NCBI RefSeq assembly: GCF_949298305.1
Contig: NZ_CASFWU010000008.1
Span: 1 to 50,950 of the forward strand
Reading direction: 5' to 3'
From: an uncultured Bacteroides sp.
Lineage (GTDB): Bacteria > Bacteroidota > Bacteroidia > Bacteroidales > Bacteroidaceae
DNA: 50,950 nucleotides
The notes below the pieces were generated by a model. That model did no database searches, had not been told where the DNA came from, and was given only the letters and a program-made list of their open reading frames with translations. Below, in pieces: positions 1 to 12,782 of this stretch; within the stretch, counting starts at the first letter, position 1, and each line of letters begins with the position of its first letter. The translations under genes were made by a program, and so were the position numbers.

Positions 1-12
1 GCAATAAATTAC

Positions 13-20
13 TAATTTTG
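13..20 (+). promoter_or_regulatory. Candidate -7 box for valS
   Basis: The sequence TAATTTTG matches the Bacteroidetes -7 consensus TAnnTTTG and lies about 48 bp upstream of the valS start. The matching -33 element would fall outside the window, so only half the promoter can be judged. Confidence 0.5.
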
Positions 21-67
21 TGGCCGAAATTCGCAAACAAGAAACATTTATATAATTTTAAAGAGAA

Positions 68-3169
<3,102 letters not shown>

Positions 3170-3190
3170 TACCGTTATCCAATCTGGAAG

Positions 3191-3228
3191 GAGGATGTGT
3201 CTCAATGCAGATACATCCTCTTTTTTTT
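3191..3228 (+). terminator. Rho-independent terminator of valS
   Basis: The stem GAGGATGT/ACATCCTC with a 14-base loop is followed by eight T residues, 21 bp after the valS stop. Confidence 0.9.
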
Positions 3229-3292
3229 GCTGACGGGTCATCCGCTTCCGGCTTATACGAGGCTTTTTTATCCCTGAAAACCAGTGCTTAGG

Positions 3293-3380
3293 CCGTGCAA
3301 GTGTCGTCCGCGCTCCGTGCAAGCGTCGTCCGTTCACCGTGCAAGCGTCGTGCTCGGACCGTGCAAGGATTGTCCGTCCG
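3293..3380 (-). repeat. 22-bp-period tandem repeat, locus 1 (4 units)
   Basis: Four contiguous units with an exact 22-bp period start at 3293, 3315, 3337 and 3359, each opening with CCGTGCAA. This is the reverse complement of the core found at 15933, 32368 and 47408. It lies in the 573-bp gap between valS and the GH2 gene. No protein-coding reading frame is convincing there. Confidence 0.85.
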
Positions 3381-3431
3381 ATTCGGAGGCCATGCCTTTG
3401 GGGCGGTTTGAAAAACTTCTGTGTAAGTGTG

Positions 3432-3461
3432 TTGTAATTTCATTAAGAAGTGCTACCTTTA
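3432..3461 (+). promoter_or_regulatory. Possible promoter of the GH2 gene
   Basis: TTG, a 19-bp spacer and TACCTTTA match the Bacteroidetes promoter with one mismatch in the -7 box. It would give a leader of about 275 nt. Nothing else recognisable was seen between 3462 and 3742. Confidence 0.35.
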
Positions 3462-3742
3462 TGGCGGAAGTTTTTTGTTGACCTGACAGATGGCGATAGT
3501 GATGAAAAACATATTTCTGCTTGCCTGTATCTGTACCGCGGATGCGTTTGTCATTCTTTGTTCCTTGCAGGTAGAGAGACCGTGAGGTGGTTTGGGCCTG
3601 TGTATTGAGAGAGTTTGGAAACTCGGTTCTCATTTGGCAACGTAAGGGGAAAAGTCGCTGATGGATAATCTGTCATTGGAGATTGAGAGAGCGTTATTTT
3701 AGGCTGTAAGAATCTTTTTTTAATCAAATAGCAAACAATACC

Positions 3743-6700
3743 ATGAGAAGAATCTTTTTAAGTTTAGTGTGTATGCTTGTGTGTGCCGTTGGTGCGGTAC
3801 AGGCGCAGGTCGGCTTTGCCAATGACAAGCTCTACAACGTGGTGCCCGCCGGACGTGGCGGAAGCGTTGTAGGCTATCGGTCGGGAAGCACCGAGGCTGT
3901 TTTGATGAAGCGGAACGATGGTGACCAGTTGCAGCAATGGACGGTGACGAGCCTTTCCGGCAGCTTCCGTTTCATCAATCCTTTTGAGAACAAGTCTTTT
4001 CATGTCAAGACGGACAAAACGCTGGGTATAACGGAAAACAACGGTTCGGATGAGTCCCAGCTGTGGAGCATTGTCCAGAAGGGTGACCGTGTACAGATTG
4101 TTCCTTCCAACAGTCCCAGCCTGATATTGGCCTGCAACAAAAGCGGCCGATTGGTGCTGTTGGATAAGAACAGTTCCGGTAACGAGCCGGCTACCTTCTT
4201 TTTCATCAGAGAGAGCAAGATGCCGCTGCCCGCGGACATGAAGATTGACCTGTCCCAACGGGCCAAGAACTATTGGGAGGATGAAACCCGCTTTGCCGAA
4301 AACAAAGAGGAAGGACACGCCACCTTCCTGCCTTATGCTACCGAGGCCGAGATGACGGCTGATAAGGATTATTACCGTACGCCGTGGACTGCCACCAAGA
4401 GCTCACGCTACTCTCTGCTCAGTGGCGAATGGTCTTTCCACTTTGTACCCGAGCCTTCGCTACGGCCATTGGATTTCTATAAGGAGGACTACGACGTGTC
4501 GGGCTGGGAAACCATCCCCGTTCCTTCCAACTGGGAGATGCAGGGCTATGACCGCCCCATCTACGCCAACGTGGAGTATCCCCACGCCAACACCCCTCCC
4601 TACATTGATGCCCGCAAAGGTTTCAACGACGGTGGAAAGAACTACGGCATCAACCCCGTAGGCTCCTACGTCCGCTTCTTTGACCTCCCCAACGGCTGGG
4701 AGAAACAACGCACCTTTATTCATTTCGGTGGCATTTACAGTGCAGCCTTTGTCTACCTGAACGGTGAGTATGTAGGCTATTCACAGGGAGCCAACAATGT
4801 GGCCGAGTTTGATCTTACCCGCTATTTGCGCCCGGGCAAAAATCGCTTGGCCGTACAGGTATTCCGCTGGAGCGACGGCTCTTATCTGGAATGTCAGGAC
4901 ATGTTCCGCATGAGCGGTATCTTCCGCGATGTCTATCTGTACAATACGCCGCTGGTGGCTGTGCGCGACCATTACATCACCTCCAAGTTGGATGCCGCAG
5001 CGGGATATAAGAAAGGAACTCTTGCCGTGAATCTGAAACTGGACAATCGTGACGCACTGAAGGGAAAGAAAGACGTGTCACTCAAACTGTTCGACCCGAA
5101 GGGTATGCTGGTAGCCGAGAAGAACATGCAGGTGGACTATGCCGACAAGAAAGTGGAGGCACAAGCGTCTTTCCAACTGGCCGACCTCCTCTTGTGGACA
5201 GCTGAGACTCCCAATCTCTATACTTTGCACGTGGTTCAGAGTGAAGCAGGCAAGGAAGAGATGGCTTTCTCTACCAAGTATGGTTTCAGGGACATTGAAG
5301 TTCGCGGTCCGCTGGTGTACATTAACGGCCAGCGCGTCTTTTTCAAGGGCGTCAACCGTCACGACACGCATCCTGTTTACGGTCGTGCCGTTCCTGTGGA
5401 GTCAATGTTGCAGGATGTGCTGCTGATGAAGCGTAACAATGTGAACACGATACGAACCTCACACTATCCGAACGATGCCCGAATGTATGCCATGTTCGAC
5501 TATTACGGCTTGTATGCGATGGATGAGGCCGACCTGGAGAATCATGCCAACCAGTCCATCAGCGACATGCCTTCGTGGATACCGGCCTTTGTTGACCGCA
5601 TTGACCGCATGGTCTTGCGTGACCGCAACCATCCGAGTGTCATCTTCTGGAGTCTGGGCAACGAGGCGGGCGGAGGCAGTAACTTCCAGGCCTGCTATGA
5701 TGCAGCCAAGCGGTTGGACAATCGTCCGGTCCATTACGAAGGCACCCGCGACGGCAAGGACTATGGCGGCAATCGCTTCAGCGACCTTTACTCCAAGATG
5801 TATCCGGGTATGAAGTGGATGGACACGTACGTGAACTCTTTCGACAAGCCCATGTTTATCTGTGAATACGCACACGCCATGGGTAATGCCATAGGCAACC
5901 TGAAGGAATATTGGAACAGTATAGAAAGCAGTAAGGCTACCATCGGAGGCGCTATCTGGGACTGGGTAGACCAGGCCATCTACGAGCCTCGTGAGATGAA
6001 GCAGGGCATTTATCGCCTGCATACGGGTTATGACTTCCCCGGTCCCCATCAGGGTAATTTCTGCTCCAACGGTATTCTGCCTCCTACCCGTGAAGAGTCG
6101 CCCAAACTGAAGGAGGTGAAAGCTGTCTATCAGTACGTACACTTTGCTGACGGCGGTGTGGATTTGAAGAAGAACGAGGCGAAGGTTTGGCTGAAGAATA
6201 CTTACGACTTTCTCTCGCTGGACGGATTCTACCTGCGTTGGCAGACTTTGAAGGATGGCTACGTGCTGGGGAAGGACAGTCTGATGCTGGACGACGTGAT
6301 GCCGGATGATTCGGTGCTGGTGACTTTGAAACTCCGTGATGTCAATCTTCGGAAAGCTCAGAAGGCAGGTGACGAAGTGATGTTGAACCTGGAGGTTTGC
6401 AAGAAGGATGCAGGCTTGTGGGCCGGTGTCGGACACGTGGTGGCACAACAGCAATATGAACTGGTGAAGCGGGGAGCTTTGCCCGAACTATCCGACAAAG
6501 GAACCCGTATGCAGGTGTTGGAGGTGGAAGAGACGAATGATGCCGTGACGGTGAAGAACCTGAAGATTGAGGCTGTTTTCAACAAGAAGAACGGACAGCT
6601 GACTTCGTTGGTAATGGGCGGTACCCCCGTCATCAGCCAGGGACAGGGTCTGGTTTATGACAACCACCGTTGGATAGAGAACGACCGCTTTACTAAGGTA

Positions 6701-7342
6701 GACAACGGATTGGAGGAAAGTGCTACTTGCCAGGTGTCGGCAGACGGTACGAAGGTGGTGGTGGAAACACACCGCAAGGGCACTTTGTGTGAGATACGCC
6801 TCACTTATACCTTTGCCATGGACGGTACGATGGATGTGGATGCTGTCTTTCTGCCTCAGACAGGCAACCTGCGACGTTGCGGACTGGTGTGCGGAATTGA
6901 CTCTTCGTTGAACCGTGTGGATTATTACGCATACGGCCCGTGGGAGAACTACAACGACCGCAAGGACGGCTGTATGGTGGGACGTTACACGACGACAGTG
7001 GACGACATGGTGGTGAAGTATGTCAAGCCTCAGTCGATGGGCAATCGCGAAGGATTGCGCGAACTGATGCTGACGGACGCTTCCGGTAAGGGCCTTCGTA
7101 TCCGTACGGAAGGGAATGTGTCCTTCTCTGCCTTGCCTTACACGGACGAAGACCTGATGAAAGCCAATCACCTGTGGGAAATGAAGGCACGCCCCTACAT
7201 CGTGCTCCATCTGGATGCCGTCGTTCGCGGTGTGGGTAATGCCAGCTGCGGACATGATGTAGATACGCTCCCCATCTATCGGGTGCCTCAGAAAGAGCTG
7301 AAGTATAAACTTCGTTTTGAGAGTGTGACACCGCAGCAATGA
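3743..7342 (+). CDS. Secreted GH2 beta-galactosidase with ricin-like N-terminal domain
   Basis: Probable exported glycoside hydrolase family 2 enzyme, LacZ-like, releasing terminal beta-galactose from oligosaccharides or glycans. A signal peptide spans residues 1-21 (ending AVQAQ). Residues about 22-155 carry QxW motifs (QQWTV, QLWSI) like a ricin-type beta-trefoil lectin module. The GH2 jelly-roll domain follows (about 185-400), then the immunoglobulin-like domain and the TIM barrel, with acid/base E641 in SLGNEAGG and nucleophile E708 in ICEYAHAMGN. The Bgal small-chain domain occupies the last 270 residues. At 1199 residues it is longer than E. coli LacZ by about the size of the lectin-like module plus signal peptide. 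No SusC/SusD pair lies nearby, so it is not in an obvious polysaccharide-utilization locus. True substrate is unknown. Confidence 0.93.
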   Translation: MRRIFLSLVCMLVCAVGAVQAQVGFANDKLYNVVPAGRGGSVVGYRSGSTEAVLMKRNDGDQLQQWTVTSLSGSFRFINPFENKSFHVKTDKTLGITENNGSDESQLWSIVQKGDRVQIVPSNSPSLILACNKSGRLVLLDKNSSGNEPATFFFIRESKMPLPADMKIDLSQRAKNYWEDETRFAENKEEGHATFLPYATEAEMTADKDYYRTPWTATKSSRYSLLSGEWSFHFVPEPSLRPLDFYKEDYDVSGWETIPVPSNWEMQGYDRPIYANVEYPHANTPPYIDARKGFNDGGKNYGINPVGSYVRFFDLPNGWEKQRTFIHFGGIYSAAFVYLNGEYVGYSQGANNVAEFDLTRYLRPGKNRLAVQVFRWSDGSYLECQDMFRMSGIFRDVYLYNTPLVAVRDHYITSKLDAAAGYKKGTLAVNLKLDNRDALKGKKDVSLKLFDPKGMLVAEKNMQVDYADKKVEAQASFQLADLLLWTAETPNLYTLHVVQSEAGKEEMAFSTKYGFRDIEVRGPLVYINGQRVFFKGVNRHDTHPVYGRAVPVESMLQDVLLMKRNNVNTIRTSHYPNDARMYAMFDYYGLYAMDEADLENHANQSISDMPSWIPAFVDRIDRMVLRDRNHPSVIFWSLGNEAGGGSNFQACYDAAKRLDNRPVHYEGTRDGKDYGGNRFSDLYSKMYPGMKWMDTYVNSFDKPMFICEYAHAMGNAIGNLKEYWNSIESSKATIGGAIWDWVDQAIYEPREMKQGIYRLHTGYDFPGPHQGNFCSNGILPPTREESPKLKEVKAVYQYVHFADGGVDLKKNEAKVWLKNTYDFLSLDGFYLRWQTLKDGYVLGKDSLMLDDVMPDDSVLVTLKLRDVNLRKAQKAGDEVMLNLEVCKKDAGLWAGVGHVVAQQQYELVKRGALPELSDKGTRMQVLEVEETNDAVTVKNLKIEAVFNKKNGQLTSLVMGGTPVISQGQGLVYDNHRWIENDRFTKVDNGLEESATCQVSADGTKVVVETHRKGTLCEIRLTYTFAMDGTMDVDAVFLPQTGNLRRCGLVCGIDSSLNRVDYYAYGPWENYNDRKDGCMVGRYTTTVDDMVVKYVKPQSMGNREGLRELMLTDASGKGLRIRTEGNVSFSALPYTDEDLMKANHLWEMKARPYIVLHLDAVVRGVGNASCGHDVDTLPIYRVPQKELKYKLRFESVTPQQ

Positions 7343-7365
7343 GGTGACAGAAGGCTCAAAAAAAA

Positions 7366-7403
7366 GCCCGGCTATTGTGGATGCAATGGCCGGGTTTATT
7401 TTT
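7366..7403 (+). terminator. Bidirectional terminator between convergent genes
   Basis: The stem CCCGGC-TATTG / CAAT-GGCCGGG has a T-rich tail on the plus strand and a run of nine T residues on the minus strand. It can serve both the GH2 gene and the convergent minus-strand gene. Confidence 0.85.
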
Positions 7404-7461
7404 AAGGAGGATGCCCGATTTTTTTTATGAAGACAGACTCCGTATCGTTCTTCTGTGCGGA

Positions 7462-7908
7462 CTATTTCTCCAGCAAATCTTTCAGGAAGGCATCGAGTTC
7501 TTCGTCCAGTCCTTTCAGCAGTTCGTCGTTTACCAAGAGTGTGTCGTCGTCCATGAGGAGCAGTTCGGCTACGGTTTCTTTGTTCTCGTCCACCAGCACA
7601 AAGGAGAAGGGACGGAGAATGGTCATTTTGTCGAAAATACCTTCTTTTTTCAGCTTGCCGAGCAGATTGCTGAGGGTGCGTTCGGCCTGTTCATAAAGGT
7701 CGTCCCCTTCGTAGGTCATCCATTCGGGGATGGTAGCGTGGGCAAGTTCTTTGTCTTCGTCGTCAAAGATGGACAGCTCTCCTGAATTCTGATTGGGTTG
7801 CAGGTGAATGTCCGTCACTATGGTTTGTTCGCAACCGCAAGTATATTTGCCGATTGCTTTTCTGACCGCCTCTTCTATGAGCGACAATGATGATTGGCTG
7901 AGTTTCAT
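7462..7908 (-). CDS. Conserved acidic hypothetical protein
   Basis: A 148-residue soluble protein with no signal peptide or membrane segment. I chose the ATG at 7906-7908 (MKLSQSSLSLIEEAVRK) over an upstream ATG because the eight extra residues look non-native and a purine-rich AAAGAAAAG precedes it. A short Cys motif (TCGCEQT) occurs near residue 25. The C-terminal half is very acidic (LLMDDDTLLVNDELLKGLDEELDAFLKDLL has Asp/Glu at almost every third position). I do not recognise the family. Similar small acidic proteins occur in other Bacteroides genomes, from memory. It is likely cytoplasmic, with function unknown. Confidence 0.75.
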   Translation of the reverse strand: MKLSQSSLSLIEEAVRKAIGKYTCGCEQTIVTDIHLQPNQNSGELSIFDDEDKELAHATIPEWMTYEGDDLYEQAERTLSNLLGKLKKEGIFDKMTILRPFSFVLVDENKETVAELLLMDDDTLLVNDELLKGLDEELDAFLKDLLEK

Positions 7909-7983
7909 ATTCTTTTCTTTATGGATGTCCAAAGATATGGAAAATAATTAAAAACGGGTTGCGAATAGGTGAAAAAAGTGTAC

Positions 7984-9093
7984 CTATGGCTCAAAACGCT
8001 GCATTTGCATTTTCAGGCGGGTGATGCTTTCCTGTCTTTTTTCCAGTTCGGTGACATAGAGGCTGGTCAGAAGGTAGTTGGGCACGTCTTCGGCATACAC
8101 TCCTTCGGCCGATTTCTTTTCCTCCACTTTGTCCACTTTTAGCGCTTCGGCCTGTGCCTTGCGGGCCCACTCCAGTGCCGGACCGATGCTGTCCTGCAAC
8201 TCGTAACCCAATGCCAGGTTATAGGCGGCATACATTTTCTGTTTGCCTTTTTTGTGTTGGTAGACTTGTTTCCAGAGTTTGATGGCCTCTTCCCAGTTCT
8301 TTTCCTTGACATAGATGGCTGCATCGCGCATGTTGACCGAGCCGTTTGTGAACAGGTAGCGGTCGGCGGTTTTCCAATACGGAAGCAGTCGTCTGACGGG
8401 GACGGTGCCTGCAAACTCGGAACCCTGTCTCACCATTTCTTTTTCGCTGATGAGCCGTGAACCAGTGTAGGCCACGCTGTTGCCCACTTCTTCCCAGTAG
8501 ATGCTGTCGCAGGTGTTGAGCGTAACCATGGGCCCCTTACGTCCGGGCAGGTAGACACTGACGCTGGGGCAAACCTTGAGGTCGATGGTTCCTAAATAGG
8601 CGTTGCCATAAGGAGAGATGGATTCAACCTTACGTATGGCTCTCATCTGTACGTTCTCCACGGCGATGAGGAAGTCAACGTCCAACTCGCGGGTCAGCTG
8701 CTCCACTTCGTCGCTGGTCAGTGTGGATTCACGTGGGGTGATGTCCATCTTACGCAGGGCAGAGTCGCAGATGGCCACCTCATCAAAATAGTTCACATCG
8801 GCAATGCTTTCAGCCAGCACTTCGGTGGCCAGGGTGGCATTTCCGTCGTAGTAGCGGGTGATGTGCATCGCTTCGTTTCCTCCTTTTTTCTCCTTGCTTG
8901 TATCGTCGTCCGCCATTTGTCTGTCAGGGGTGTCCGGCATGTTGTTGACGACAGCCACCCGCTTTAATGAAGGAGGAAAGCTGACCTCGGCAGGCAGCAG
9001 GTAGTCGATGGACAGGTATTCTACACTCTGGCAACCGCCCATGACTGTTAGCAGGGCAACCAGAAGGATATTGCGATAAAAATGTTTTGCCAT
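7984..9093 (-). CDS. Predicted lipoprotein, DUF6340-like
   Basis: A 369-residue lipoprotein. The start at 9091-9093 gives a lipobox signal (LLVALLTVMGGC, Cys about residue 21); an upstream ATG would add a charged tail ahead of the signal. Residues 40-250 contain segments typical of the Bacteroidetes DUF6340 family (LKRVAVVNN, a central DFLIAVENV strand, then a YWEEVGNSVA region). The C-terminal third has TPR-like helices (WEEAIKLWKQVY, AAYNLALGYELQ, ALEWARKAQAEA). It probably sits at the inner face of the outer membrane. No biochemical role is known to me. The family call is from memory of its pattern and should be checked with an HMM search. Confidence 0.75.
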   Translation of the reverse strand: MAKHFYRNILLVALLTVMGGCQSVEYLSIDYLLPAEVSFPPSLKRVAVVNNMPDTPDRQMADDDTSKEKKGGNEAMHITRYYDGNATLATEVLAESIADVNYFDEVAICDSALRKMDITPRESTLTSDEVEQLTRELDVDFLIAVENVQMRAIRKVESISPYGNAYLGTIDLKVCPSVSVYLPGRKGPMVTLNTCDSIYWEEVGNSVAYTGSRLISEKEMVRQGSEFAGTVPVRRLLPYWKTADRYLFTNGSVNMRDAAIYVKEKNWEEAIKLWKQVYQHKKGKQKMYAAYNLALGYELQDSIGPALEWARKAQAEALKVDKVEEKKSAEGVYAEDVPNYLLTSLYVTELEKRQESITRLKMQMQRFEP

Positions 9094-9145
9094 ATTTTTT
9101 CTTCTTTTTCCAAGAAACAAAAATAGTCTTTTCTATCTATAAAGC

Positions 9146-9182
9146 AAAAGCCTCGAACAGATTTTAACCGTTCAAGGCTTTT
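9146..9182 (-). terminator. Rho-independent terminator of secA
   Basis: On the minus strand the inverted repeat AAAAGCCTTGAAC / GTTCGAGGCTTTT (one mismatch) with a T-rich end begins 27 bp after the secA stop. It is nearly symmetric, so it may also act on plus-strand transcripts. Confidence 0.85.
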
Positions 9183-9208
9183 GTTAGCTATTCAGACAAG
9201 TGTCTGCA

Positions 9209-12200
9209 TCATGCGTTTCTGCCGTGGCAGTTCTTGTACTTCTTGCCGCTTCCGCAGGGGCATGGATCGTTACGTCCTACGGTCTTTTCGGCACGGATGG
9301 GCTCACGTTTCTGTTGTTCGCGCGTGTCCTGCTGTGCTGCCGCCTGCTGGTTGGGGTCATTCAGGTCGACCTTCTGCTCGCGGTATTTGCTCATGTCCTG
9401 GCGTTGTTCGGGTGCTGCCTGGCGTACCTCAACACGACGCGGCGCGGCTTCGGGTGCGGCAGGCGCATCGGCTGGCATTTCGGGCATCGGTATCTGTCCA
9501 CGCATCAGGATGGAGATGGTCTGGTTGTTGATTTTGTCCACCATCGAGTCAAAGAGGTTGACGGACTCCAGCTTGTAGATGAGCAGCGGGTCTTTCTGTT
9601 CGTAGCTGGCGTTCTGTACGGAGTGTTTCAGTTCGTCCAGTTCGCGCAGGTTCTCTTTCCAGGCTTCGTCGATGACGTGCAGGAGGATGGACTTTTCAAA
9701 GGACTTCACCACTTCCTTGCATTCGGTTTCGTAGGCTGTTTTCAGGTTGCAGGAAATGTTATACATGCGTTTGCCGTCGGTGATAGGAATCAGGATGTTT
9801 TCATACATGTGTCCCTGTGCCTCGTACACTTGTTTGATGACGGGGTATGCAATCTGAGCCATACGTTCGGTCTTACGCTTGAACTGTTCCATGGCGGTGT
9901 CGAAGGTCTTGTCGGCCAGGGTTTCCTTCTTCTCATTGCGGAATTCCTCTTCGCTGAAAGGAACTTCCATGGCGAGTGTCTGGAGGATGTTCATCTTGCA
10001 GCTTTCATAGTCAGGGGCTTCGACGGCATTGACGCAACGATCCCAAATCATGTTCACGATGTCCATGCCGATACGTTCACCCATCAGGGCATGGCGGCGT
10101 TTGGTGTAGACAACCGTACGTTGCTTGTTCATCACGTCGTCATACTCCAGCAGACGTTTACGGATGCCGAAGTTGTTTTCTTCCACCTTCTTCTGGGCAC
10201 GTTCAATGGATTTGGAAATCATGCTGTGTTCAATCATTTCGCCTTCCTTGAAGCCCAATTTGTCCATGACACTGGCAATGCGGTCGGAGGAGAACAGACG
10301 CATCAGGTCGTCTTCCAATGATACGAAGAATACGGATGAACCCGGGTCTCCCTGACGTCCTGCACGACCACGGAGCTGACGGTCGACACGACGTGACTCG
10401 TGGCGCTCGGTGCCGATAATGGCCAGACCGCCAGCGGCCTTTACTTCGGGGCTCAGTTTGATATCGGTACCACGGCCGGCCATGTTGGTGGCAATGGTCA
10501 CTGTACTGCTCTGTCCCGCCTGGGCCACAATCTCGGCTTCCTTCTGGTGGAGCTTGGCATTCAGTACGTTGTGGGGTATCTTACGCATGGTCAGCATCTT
10601 GCTCAACATTTCGGAGATTTCCACCGAAGTGGTACCTACCAGTACGGGGCGTCCTGCTTTCACCATTTCTTCTATTTCTTCGATAACGGCTTTATACTTC
10701 TCGCGCTTGGTCTTGTAGACGCGGTCGTTCATGTCCTTGCGGGCGATGGGGCGGTTGGTGGGGATAACCACTACGTCCAGTTTGTAGATGTCCCAGAACT
10801 CGCCAGCTTCCGTTTCGGCGGTACCGGTCATACCTGCCAGCTTGTGATACATACGGAAGTAGTTCTGCAGAGTGATGGTGGCAAAGGTCTGCGTGGCGGC
10901 TTCTACCTTCACGCGTTCCTTGGCTTCGATGGCCTGGTGCAAACCGTCAGAGTAGCGGCGGCCTTCCATGATACGGCCAGTCTGTTCGTCCACAATCTTC
11001 ACCTGTCCGTCGATGACTACGTATTCGTCATCTTTCTCGAACATGGTGTAGGCCTTCAGCAACTGGTTGATGGTGTGTACGCGTTCCGATTTGATGGCGT
11101 AGTTGGTCATCAGGGCATCCTTTTTCTCCAGGCGCTGTTCGTCGGTCAGTCCGGATTCATTTTCCAGAGCCGAGAGTTGTGCGGCAATGTCGGGGAGAAC
11201 GAAGAGGGTGGGGTCTTCCGAGTTGCCGGTTATCAGGTCAACACCTTTATCTGTCAGGTCTACGCTGTTCAGTTTTTCGTCGATGACGAAGTAGAGCGGG
11301 TCGGTCACTTCGTGCATGCGCTTGTTGTTCTGCTCCATGTAGATTTCCTCTGTCTTGAGCATACCGGCCTTGATGCCCTGTTCGCTCAGGAACTTGATGA
11401 GGGCCTTGTTCTTGGGCAGACACTTGTGGCTGCGGTAGAGGGCCAGGAAGCCTTCTTCCTGATCTTTCTTGTCTTCGGAAGCGATGAGGCGTTTGGCATC
11501 GGCCAGGTATTTGGTGGCCAGTGAGCGCTGGGCTTCTACCAGGCGTTCTACCAGCGGACGCAGTTGTTCAAAGAGCTGGTCGTCTCCCTTAGGCACGGGA
11601 CCGGAGATGATAAGCGGCGTACGGGCATCGTCAATCAACACCGAGTCCACCTCGTCCACGATGGCGTAGTTGTGCTGGCGCTGTACGAGGTCTTTGGGGC
11701 TGATGGCCATGTTGTCGCGCAGATAGTCGAAGCCGAACTCGTTGTTTGTACCGAAGGTGATGTCGGCCATGTAGGCACGGCGGCGGGCATCGGAGTTGGG
11801 TTGGTGCTTGTCGATGCAGTCCACACTCAATCCGTGGAACATGTAGAGCGGGCCCATCCACTCGGAGTCACGCTTGGACAGGTAGTCGTTCACCGTCACC
11901 ACGTGTACGCCGTTGCCCGTCAAGGCGTTGAGGAATACTGGCAGGGTGGCAACCAGAGTTTTACCTTCACCGGTGGCCATTTCGGCAATCTTGCCTTTGT
12001 GCAATACTACGCCGCCGAAGAGCTGTACGTCGTAGTGTACCATGTTCCAGGTGATTTCGTTGCCGCCTGCCATCCAGTGGTTCTGGTAGATGGCTTTGTC
12101 GCCCTCGATGCGTACAAAGTCCTTGGTGGCTGCCAGCTGGCGGTCGAAGTCGTTTGCCGTCACCACGATTTCCTCGTTTTCGGTAAATCGTTTGGCTGTT

Positions 12201-12547
12201 TCCTTTACAATGGCAAAAGCTACAGGCAGCACTTCGTCCAGTGCCTTTTCGTAGATTTCCAGTATTTCTTTTTCAATCTTGTCAATCTGTGCGAAAAGTT
12301 CTTCGCGCTTTTCCAGCTCTGTGCTTTCCACGCTTGCTTTCAGTTCGTCTACTTTGGCGCGTTGTTCGGCGGCCGAGTTTCGGATGTATGCTTTCAGTTC
12401 CTCGGTCTTGGCACGCAGGGCGTCGTTGTCCAGTTGGGCCACTTCCGGATAGGCGGCTTTCACCTTGTTCACCCACGGCTGTATCTCCTTCATGTCGCGT
12501 GTGGACTTGTTGCCGAAAATCGAGCTTAAAAATTCATTGAATCCCAT
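9209..12547 (-). CDS. secA: Preprotein translocase ATPase SecA
   Basis: Motor subunit of the Sec system; it couples ATP hydrolysis to movement of unfolded preproteins through SecYEG. Residues 1-20 match the usual N-terminus (MGFNEFLSSIFGNKS). Walker A GEGKT is at 193-197, Walker B DEVDSVLIDDARTPLIISG follows about 100 residues later, and helicase motif GRGTDIKL and the QLRGRAGRQGD motif lie in the second nucleotide-binding fold. The C-terminus ends in a zinc-binding tail, NDPCPCGSGKKYKNCHG, preceded by a linker rich in Pro, Ala and Gln. At 1112 residues it has the long form typical of Bacteroidetes (E. coli SecA is 901). The secG gene lies 17 kb away in this window. Confidence 0.98.
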   Translation of the reverse strand: MGFNEFLSSIFGNKSTRDMKEIQPWVNKVKAAYPEVAQLDNDALRAKTEELKAYIRNSAAEQRAKVDELKASVESTELEKREELFAQIDKIEKEILEIYEKALDEVLPVAFAIVKETAKRFTENEEIVVTANDFDRQLAATKDFVRIEGDKAIYQNHWMAGGNEITWNMVHYDVQLFGGVVLHKGKIAEMATGEGKTLVATLPVFLNALTGNGVHVVTVNDYLSKRDSEWMGPLYMFHGLSVDCIDKHQPNSDARRRAYMADITFGTNNEFGFDYLRDNMAISPKDLVQRQHNYAIVDEVDSVLIDDARTPLIISGPVPKGDDQLFEQLRPLVERLVEAQRSLATKYLADAKRLIASEDKKDQEEGFLALYRSHKCLPKNKALIKFLSEQGIKAGMLKTEEIYMEQNNKRMHEVTDPLYFVIDEKLNSVDLTDKGVDLITGNSEDPTLFVLPDIAAQLSALENESGLTDEQRLEKKDALMTNYAIKSERVHTINQLLKAYTMFEKDDEYVVIDGQVKIVDEQTGRIMEGRRYSDGLHQAIEAKERVKVEAATQTFATITLQNYFRMYHKLAGMTGTAETEAGEFWDIYKLDVVVIPTNRPIARKDMNDRVYKTKREKYKAVIEEIEEMVKAGRPVLVGTTSVEISEMLSKMLTMRKIPHNVLNAKLHQKEAEIVAQAGQSSTVTIATNMAGRGTDIKLSPEVKAAGGLAIIGTERHESRRVDRQLRGRAGRQGDPGSSVFFVSLEDDLMRLFSSDRIASVMDKLGFKEGEMIEHSMISKSIERAQKKVEENNFGIRKRLLEYDDVMNKQRTVVYTKRRHALMGERIGMDIVNMIWDRCVNAVEAPDYESCKMNILQTLAMEVPFSEEEFRNEKKETLADKTFDTAMEQFKRKTERMAQIAYPVIKQVYEAQGHMYENILIPITDGKRMYNISCNLKTAYETECKEVVKSFEKSILLHVIDEAWKENLRELDELKHSVQNASYEQKDPLLIYKLESVNLFDSMVDKINNQTISILMRGQIPMPEMPADAPAAPEAAPRRVEVRQAAPEQRQDMSKYREQKVDLNDPNQQAAAQQDTREQQKREPIRAEKTVGRNDPCPCGSGKKYKNCHGRNA

Positions 12548-12643
12548 TTTATATTTTGTTTTTGTTATTATTTACTAAATTGATGTCGGATTTGAACCGC
12601 CTTCCCGTCTGAAGAGGGAAGGAACGGATGCGCTTTGCGTGCG

Positions 12644-12651
12644 CAAAGGTA
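12644..12651 (-). promoter_or_regulatory. Candidate -7 box for secA
   Basis: TACCTTTG on the minus strand, about 96 bp upstream of the secA start. No TTTG is visible at the expected 19-20 bp upstream, so only the -7 half is supported. Confidence 0.45.
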
Positions 12652-12782
12652 AGAATTTCACCACATAGGACACAGTATTTCAATGAGTTTTTTCCTGTAA
12701 CCCTTGTCTGCCGTTTCCATGGCGGCCTGAAGAGGGAAGGCGGCAAACCGCTTCGTCTGTTCCCTTTTCTTAAGACAAAAAC

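Noticed and set aside
3293..3380. CRISPR array
   Set aside because: The 22-bp units are contiguous with no unique spacers, only about ten bases are well conserved, and no cas genes are present. The same holds for the other three arrays.
9200..12529. Long plus-strand frames opposite secA
   Set aside because: SecA motifs are complete on the minus strand; the opposite frames have biased His/Val/Gly composition and no recognised motif.
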